The notes under the pieces: model-generated
The model's input: the letters and a program-made list of their open reading frames with translations, nothing else
What the model was told of the DNA's origin: nothing
Database searches by the model: none
Position numbers and translations under genes: made by a program
In this document: positions 39,134 through 42,421 of the stretch, piece after piece
How positions within the stretch are numbered: the first letter of the stretch is position 1
Layout: each line of letters starts with the position of its first letter
Assembly (NCBI GenBank): GCA_934636305.1
Contig: CAKUAM010000010.1
Coordinates: 1 to 42,421, forward strand
DNA from: an uncultured Oscillospiraceae bacterium
GTDB taxonomy: Bacteria; Bacillota; Clostridia; Oscillospirales; Oscillospiraceae
Direction: 5' to 3'
Length of the DNA stretch: 42,421 bases

Positions 39134-40350
39134 TACAAGTCCTCCTGTTTTCCAAGTTTTCCTGCGACAAAGCCGGAGGACCATGCCCACTGCAGGTTAT
39201 ATCCGCCGCAGTCGCCGTCAATATCCAGCACCTCGCCGCAGGCGAACACGCCGGGAGCCAACCGGCTTTCAAGTGTATCGGCGCGGAACTGCGCGGTCTG
39301 GATGCCGCCGGCTGTGACCTGGGCGCTCTCAAAGCCGGAGGTTCCGGTCACCTGAAGCGGAAAATATTTTATGCGCTCTGCGACAGTATGCAGCGTCTGT
39401 GCAGACAGCTCCGCGATGGGCTGCGAAAAAAGACCGCAGGCATGGCAGAGCGTTTTCCCGAGCCGAGGATGCAGCATACCGGCCAGAAGCTCCTCTGCAG
39501 GCAGCTGACCGAATGCGTGCTGCCGCACGGCAAGCAGCGCAAGCACCTCCTGCGAAGAATACCCGCGCAAAAAGTCCAGCAGCAGCTCGGCCTGCTGCGA
39601 TTGCGCAGCCTGCCGGGAGAGCGTGAATGCCACAGGGCCGGAGACACCGGTTTCGGTGAACTGCAGCTCACCGGCGTCCTGCCCGGCGGTCCTGCCATCG
39701 ATGCGCAGCCGCAGCAGACAATCGGCGCGCACGCCCTTGAGCCCGCGGATCGCGGCAGTGTCAGTGCGGATAGGCGTGAGACTCGGGTGCAGCGGCGTGC
39801 GCGTGTGGCCCAGCTGGGACAAAAGCTCATAGCCGGACATCGTGCCACCGAGCGCCTTGCCGGCGCAGCCGCCGCAGGCGACGATAAGCCGGTCCCCAAA
39901 ATAACCCTGACCATCCGCACCTGTGACCTGATAGCCGCGCGCTTTTTTCCGGACGCCCTGCGCGTCAAAGCCGCAGACCACCGTGATGCCAGTCTGCTGC
40001 GCGGCAAAGCGCAGCACGTCGACCACGCTGTTGGCCTGATCGGAGAGCGGGTATACGCGGCCTGAGGACTCTGCAACGGTCAAAAGACCGAGCGCATGGA
40101 AAAACTCCAGCGTCTGTCTGCCGTCAAAGCGTGTGAGCGCTGCCTGCGCAAAGGCAGGGGACTGGCCGTGGTAGTGCGTGAGAGAAAGATCGGTATTGGT
40201 GAGATTGCACCGGCCATTGCCGGTGGCAAGAAGCTTGCGCCCGACACGCGACTGCCGCTCAAGAATTGTGACTGTGTTTCCGGGATCCTGTGCGGCGGAC
40301 AACGCGGCCATCAGGCCGCTGGCACCGCCGCCGAGAATGAGAACCTTCAT
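39133..40350 (-). CDS. HI0933/BaiN-type NAD(P)/FAD-dependent oxidoreductase
   Basis: The 405-residue flavoprotein has the N-terminal dinucleotide motif LILGGGASGLMAALSAA, the ERQSRVGRKLLATGNGRCNLTN signature of the HI0933 family (YhiN/BaiN) and the closing GEVLDIDGDCGGYNLQWAWSSG. The start was set at the ATG at 40350 with AGAGG 8 bases upstream. BaiN of Clostridium scindens is implicated in bile-acid transformation, but most relatives have no known substrate. It is the first gene of a coupled pair with the COG2509 flavoprotein and has its own promoter. Confidence 0.92.
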   Translation of the reverse strand: MKVLILGGGASGLMAALSAAQDPGNTVTILERQSRVGRKLLATGNGRCNLTNTDLSLTHYHGQSPAFAQAALTRFDGRQTLEFFHALGLLTVAESSGRVYPLSDQANSVVDVLRFAAQQTGITVVCGFDAQGVRKKARGYQVTGADGQGYFGDRLIVACGGCAGKALGGTMSGYELLSQLGHTRTPLHPSLTPIRTDTAAIRGLKGVRADCLLRLRIDGRTAGQDAGELQFTETGVSGPVAFTLSRQAAQSQQAELLLDFLRGYSSQEVLALLAVRQHAFGQLPAEELLAGMLHPRLGKTLCHACGLFSQPIAELSAQTLHTVAERIKYFPLQVTGTSGFESAQVTAGGIQTAQFRADTLESRLAPGVFACGEVLDIDGDCGGYNLQWAWSSGFVAGKLGKQEDL

Positions 40351-40395
40351 ATGGAAAACCTCTTGGATCATAGTTTGGAATCCGTATTTGCAGAT

Positions 40396-40424
40396 AGTAT
40401 ACCTGGTTTTTGCGGAAAATCCAA
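40396..40424 (-). promoter_or_regulatory. Promoter of the flavoprotein pair
   Basis: Minus strand: TTGGAT (40424-40419), 17-bp spacer, TATACT (40401-40396). Confidence 0.75.
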
Positions 40425-40430
40425 GTGGGA

Positions 40431-40459
40431 TTGCATTTTTTGCGGCATACTGGTACAAT
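40431..40459 (+). promoter_or_regulatory. Promoter of the ylmH gene
   Basis: TTGCAT (40431-40436), 17-bp spacer, TACAAT (40454-40459). Its -35 box is 6 bases from the -35 of the divergent promoter. Confidence 0.75.
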
Positions 40460-40482
40460 ACAGACGAAATGGAGATGAATGC

Positions 40483-41268
40483 ATGGAGAAACGGGAGCAG
40501 ATTGCGCGCATTGCGCAAAGCCGGGAGGATGAGATCCTTCTGGCAAAGGTTTATGAGCGCATCACCACGGCGCAGTCACGCAATATTCCAGCCTCTACCG
40601 GCTTTTTGTCCAAGCGCGAGCAGATGCTTGCAGCGGAGGTGCTGCGCGGCAGTGAATTTCTCTTTTTCGGCGGCGTGCCGACCGCGGAACGTGAGGTCTG
40701 CTGCTATGTGCCGGACTATTATGATGAGAGCTGGCTGTACGGGGAGGACAGCCCGGTCGCGGCTGTGCGCGCAAGCTTTTACGAGGCGGATGCGCTGACG
40801 CACCGGGATTTTCTTGGCGCGCTGATGGGCTGCGGCATTAAACGGGAGACCATTGGTGATATTTATGTGTCACAAGGCAGCTGTGATTTTCTCGTAACGC
40901 GGGAGATTCTGCCATATCTGCTGCAGAATTTCACAAGCGCCGGCCGCACAAGGCTGCACACCGGGCCCATTGCGCTGCAGGATATTTTTGTGCCGGAGCA
41001 GAAGGTCAAAACTGTGCGCGATACAGTGTCGTCGCTGCGGCTTGACGGCGTTGTGTCCTCCGGCTTCTCCATCAGCCGTGGGAAGGCGGCGGATTATATT
41101 GCTGCAGGCAAGTGCGAGCATAATTATGCGCCGTGCATGAAGGGGGACCGCGCGGTCGCAGAGGGCGACACCATTACGATCCGCGGCCTTGGCAAGATCC
41201 GGCTGGAAACCGTCGGCGGCAGCACGAAAAAGGGACGCATTTCCATTGAGATCATCAGATTCCTGTAA
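40483..41268 (+). CDS. ylmH: YlmH-family S4 domain RNA-binding protein
   Basis: The 261-residue protein has the YlmH N-terminal domain (about 20-170: STGFLSKREQMLAAEVL, FGGVPTAEREVCCYVPDYYD, FLGALMGCGIKRETIGDI) and a C-terminal S4 RNA-binding domain (about 180-245: TVSSLRLDGVVSSGFSISRG, GDTITIRGLGKIRLE). YlmH is a ribosome-associated RNA-binding protein linked to recycling of stalled large subunits, so it is cytoplasmic. GGAG lies 9 bases before the ATG at 40483. It is next to DUF896 rather than divIVA, its more usual neighbour. Confidence 0.94.
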   Translation: MEKREQIARIAQSREDEILLAKVYERITTAQSRNIPASTGFLSKREQMLAAEVLRGSEFLFFGGVPTAEREVCCYVPDYYDESWLYGEDSPVAAVRASFYEADALTHRDFLGALMGCGIKRETIGDIYVSQGSCDFLVTREILPYLLQNFTSAGRTRLHTGPIALQDIFVPEQKVKTVRDTVSSLRLDGVVSSGFSISRGKAADYIAAGKCEHNYAPCMKGDRAVAEGDTITIRGLGKIRLETVGGSTKKGRISIEIIRFL

Positions 41269-41283
41269 GGAGACGACAGCATT

Positions 41284-41481
41284 ATGAAAAAAGAGGATAT
41301 TGCACGTATCAATGAGCTGGCTCACAAGGCGAAAACCGTGGGGCTGACGCCGGAGGAAAATGAGGAGCGGGCGAAGCTCCGGCGGGCGTATATCGACTCT
41401 GTGGTGGGAGATCTGCGTTCGCAGCTTGATAACACCTATATCGTCGACGCCAAGGGCAATAAACGCAAGCTGCGCCAATAA
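41284..41481 (+). CDS. DUF896 (YnzC/UPF0291) protein
   Basis: The 65-residue protein is a two-helix DUF896 protein: INELAHKAKTVGLTPEENEE forms the conserved core, then KLRRAYIDSVVGDLRSQLDN, with a basic tail NKRKLRQ. AAGGAG lies about 8 bases upstream. It follows ylmH after 15 bases, so the two share a promoter. Its stop is only one base from the stop of the convergent DUF1294 gene. Function is unknown; a B. subtilis relative is an SOS-region protein. Confidence 0.95.
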   Translation: MKKEDIARINELAHKAKTVGLTPEENEERAKLRRAYIDSVVGDLRSQLDNTYIVDAKGNKRKLRQ

Positions 41482-41482
41482 G

Positions 41483-41734
41483 CTACCGAAAGAGCAGATA
41501 GATGCATGCGCCCTGCAGAACAAGCAGAAGCGGCACTGTGACCGTGAAAAGCGGCTTTCGTGTCTTGTGGTGACACACATACATCCCGGACAGTACACCG
41601 GCGCTGCCGAAGCATGCGGCGAATGCCAGAAGAACGGCCTCCGGCACGCGGCGCATGTGACGACGGGCAAATATTTTGTCCAGCAGCATAATCAGAAAAC
41701 CGGCTGCATTCATTAGGAGCAGAGGAACAAGCAT
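41483..41734 (-). CDS. DUF1294 membrane protein
   Basis: The 83-residue protein has two or three membrane spans: LVPLLLMNAAGFLIMLLDK, VLLAFAACFGSAGVLSGMYV and FTVTVPLLLVLQGACIYLLF. The DUF1294 signature ARRHMRRVPEAVLLAFAACFGSAG and HHKTRKPLFTVTVP are present. The ATG at 41734 has AAAGGAAA 5 bases upstream; the longer frame to 41806 runs through the neighbouring gene start and was rejected. It is convergent with DUF896. Function is unknown. Confidence 0.9.
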   Translation of the reverse strand: MLVPLLLMNAAGFLIMLLDKIFARRHMRRVPEAVLLAFAACFGSAGVLSGMYVCHHKTRKPLFTVTVPLLLVLQGACIYLLFR

Positions 41735-41769
41735 AAGAATTTCCTTTCTGTGATGGAGGCGGTCAGGGT

Positions 41770-42288
41770 ATGATGAAGCAAGGGCTGTGTATTGTAGCAG
41801 CTGCATGTATGGGGGCTCTGCTTTTCAGCGCGTGTGCGAGGCAGACCGTGTGGGAGACGATAGGCGACGACTGCTGCGGCGCGCCGGAGGCAGCCGGATA
41901 TGAGATTGCGGTGGAGCTGCCGGATGATGCAGTGGAGGAGGTATTCTCTGACCGGGGCAGCAAACGCCTGTATGCGCAGCCCGGCGGCGGATATGAGATT
42001 ACGACACAGGTGCTTTCCGCAGCCACGCAGGAGCAGGCGGTGCGGCAGCTGTCTGGCTTTGACCAGCAGGCGCTGCATGTCTATGAGGGGACAAGTGATG
42101 GCAGGCCCGTCTGGCAGTTTGCGTGGTATGCCAGCACGGACGAGGGCGGACGCGTGTACCGCGCGAGGGTGATATGTGACGGCGGATGCTGCTATGCGCT
42201 GACCTTCAGCGCGCCGGAGGGATCCGGCGGAGCCTATGATACCATAGCCAGTGCGGTGTTTACAAGCATGGAGCTGCAGCCGGTATAA
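41770..42288 (+). CDS. Putative lipoprotein, 172 aa
   Basis: The protein starts with a lipoprotein signal peptide (CIVAAACMGALLFSAC, lipidated C22). A beta-rich extracellular domain follows with YEIAVELPDDAVEEVFSD, YEITTQVLSAATQEQAVRQL and a final VICDGGCCYALTFSAPEG, containing two cysteine pairs that could form disulfides. GGAGG lies about 10 bases upstream of the ATG. I do not recognise the family. It is a single gene after the divergent DUF1294 gene and before a tRNA gene. Confidence 0.85.
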   Translation: MMKQGLCIVAAACMGALLFSACARQTVWETIGDDCCGAPEAAGYEIAVELPDDAVEEVFSDRGSKRLYAQPGGGYEITTQVLSAATQEQAVRQLSGFDQQALHVYEGTSDGRPVWQFAWYASTDEGGRVYRARVICDGGCCYALTFSAPEGSGGAYDTIASAVFTSMELQPV

Positions 42289-42327
42289 GCGGCTCTGATA
42301 AAAATATGAGAAAATAAAAAATAGTGC

Positions 42328-42356
42328 TTGACATTTTGCACTTCGGCCGTTATAAT
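42328..42356 (+). promoter_or_regulatory. Perfect consensus tRNA promoter
   Basis: TTGACA (42328-42333), exactly 17 bp, TATAAT (42351-42356). The predicted start near 42363 leaves a 28-base leader before the tRNA. Confidence 0.92.
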
Positions 42357-42390
42357 ACACACGTCGCTGAGAGATGCGGCTTGATGGAAC

Positions 42391-42421
42391 GGAAGGTTAG
42401 CTCAGCTGGGAGAGCACCTGC
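42391..42421 (+). tRNA. tRNA gene, 5' part only (cut by the window end)
   Basis: The sequence has a 7-base acceptor strand GGAAGGT, T8-A9, a D-arm GCTC-AGCTGGGA-GAGC and the start of the anticodon stem CCTGC. The anticodon lies beyond the window, so the amino acid cannot be read; stem sequence of this kind occurs in valine and alanine tRNAs. Confidence 0.92.

Noticed and set aside
1..42421. CRISPR array, rRNA, prophage or full insertion sequence
   Set aside because: No regularly spaced direct repeats, no rRNA-like sequence, no transposase or integrase reading frame was seen; the only mobile element is the transposase-less MITE.

Overview
The window looks like chromosomal DNA of a Gram-positive gut Clostridium relative, probably in the Oscillospirales (Faecalibacterium/Subdoligranulum-like). 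This is inferred from strong AGGAGG ribosome sites, moderately high G+C, lipobox and SipW-type signal peptides, the YlmH and DUF896 families and a class II GalT. The species cannot be fixed from the sequence alone. Genes lie in short operons on both strands. Promoters are often near consensus (16-18 bp spacers) and are listed where they are readable.

Layout. 1-3.5 kb (minus strand): a DUF4173 membrane protein, an XRE regulator and a DUF2975 membrane protein in one operon with a candidate operator, then DUF2500, a small unknown and a TM2 protein. 3.7-7.3 kb: an AgrA/AgrC-type LytTR/GHKL two-component pair, then a MATE exporter whose own leader contains an intrinsic-terminator hairpin. 7.3-9.1 kb: an AbrB-family regulator plus an ABC-2 transporter under a 36-bp palindrome that contains the -10 box. 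9.1-10.9 kb: a NifX/NifB-like protein translationally coupled to a CyuA-type L-cysteine desulfidase. 11.2-14.8 kb: an SH3b protein, a HAD hydrolase, a repeat-rich intergenic region and an SLH protein.

14.8-18.7 kb (minus): a transmembrane Ser/Thr kinase with an extracellular C-type lectin domain, fused by a TTGA overlap to an HTH protein with an internal duplication, followed by a PaaK-like adenylate-forming enzyme. 18.9-28.3 kb: a five-gene operon with an ABC ATPase, a giant FtsX permease carrying a coiled coil of about 340 residues, a lipoprotein M3 metallopeptidase and a heterodimeric ABC exporter with one degenerate ATPase site. 28.4-29.5 kb: an AAA-CYTH fusion. 29.5-29.75 kb: an IS5-type MITE with a CTAA duplication. 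29.8-33.4 kb: a RACo/RamA-like ASKHA ATPase lacking its iron-sulfur domains with a small partner, and divergent galT. 33.4-35.8 kb: a TasA-type secreted protein with a C-terminal beta-helix-like part, then a hairpin-dense intergenic region and a small acidic protein. 35.8-42.4 kb: an FGGY kinase, two coupled flavoproteins (COG2509 and HI0933/BaiN type), YlmH, DUF896, DUF1294, a lipoprotein and the 5' part of a tRNA behind a perfect consensus promoter.

The most unusual signal is non-coding. Two intergenic regions 22 kb apart carry, in opposite orientation, a 76-bp core (64 of 76 bases identical, no gaps). Each copy is flanked directly on both sides by a hairpin, and the hairpin sequences differ between the copies. 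This looks like a dispersed hairpin-core-hairpin element not explained by any coding feature.
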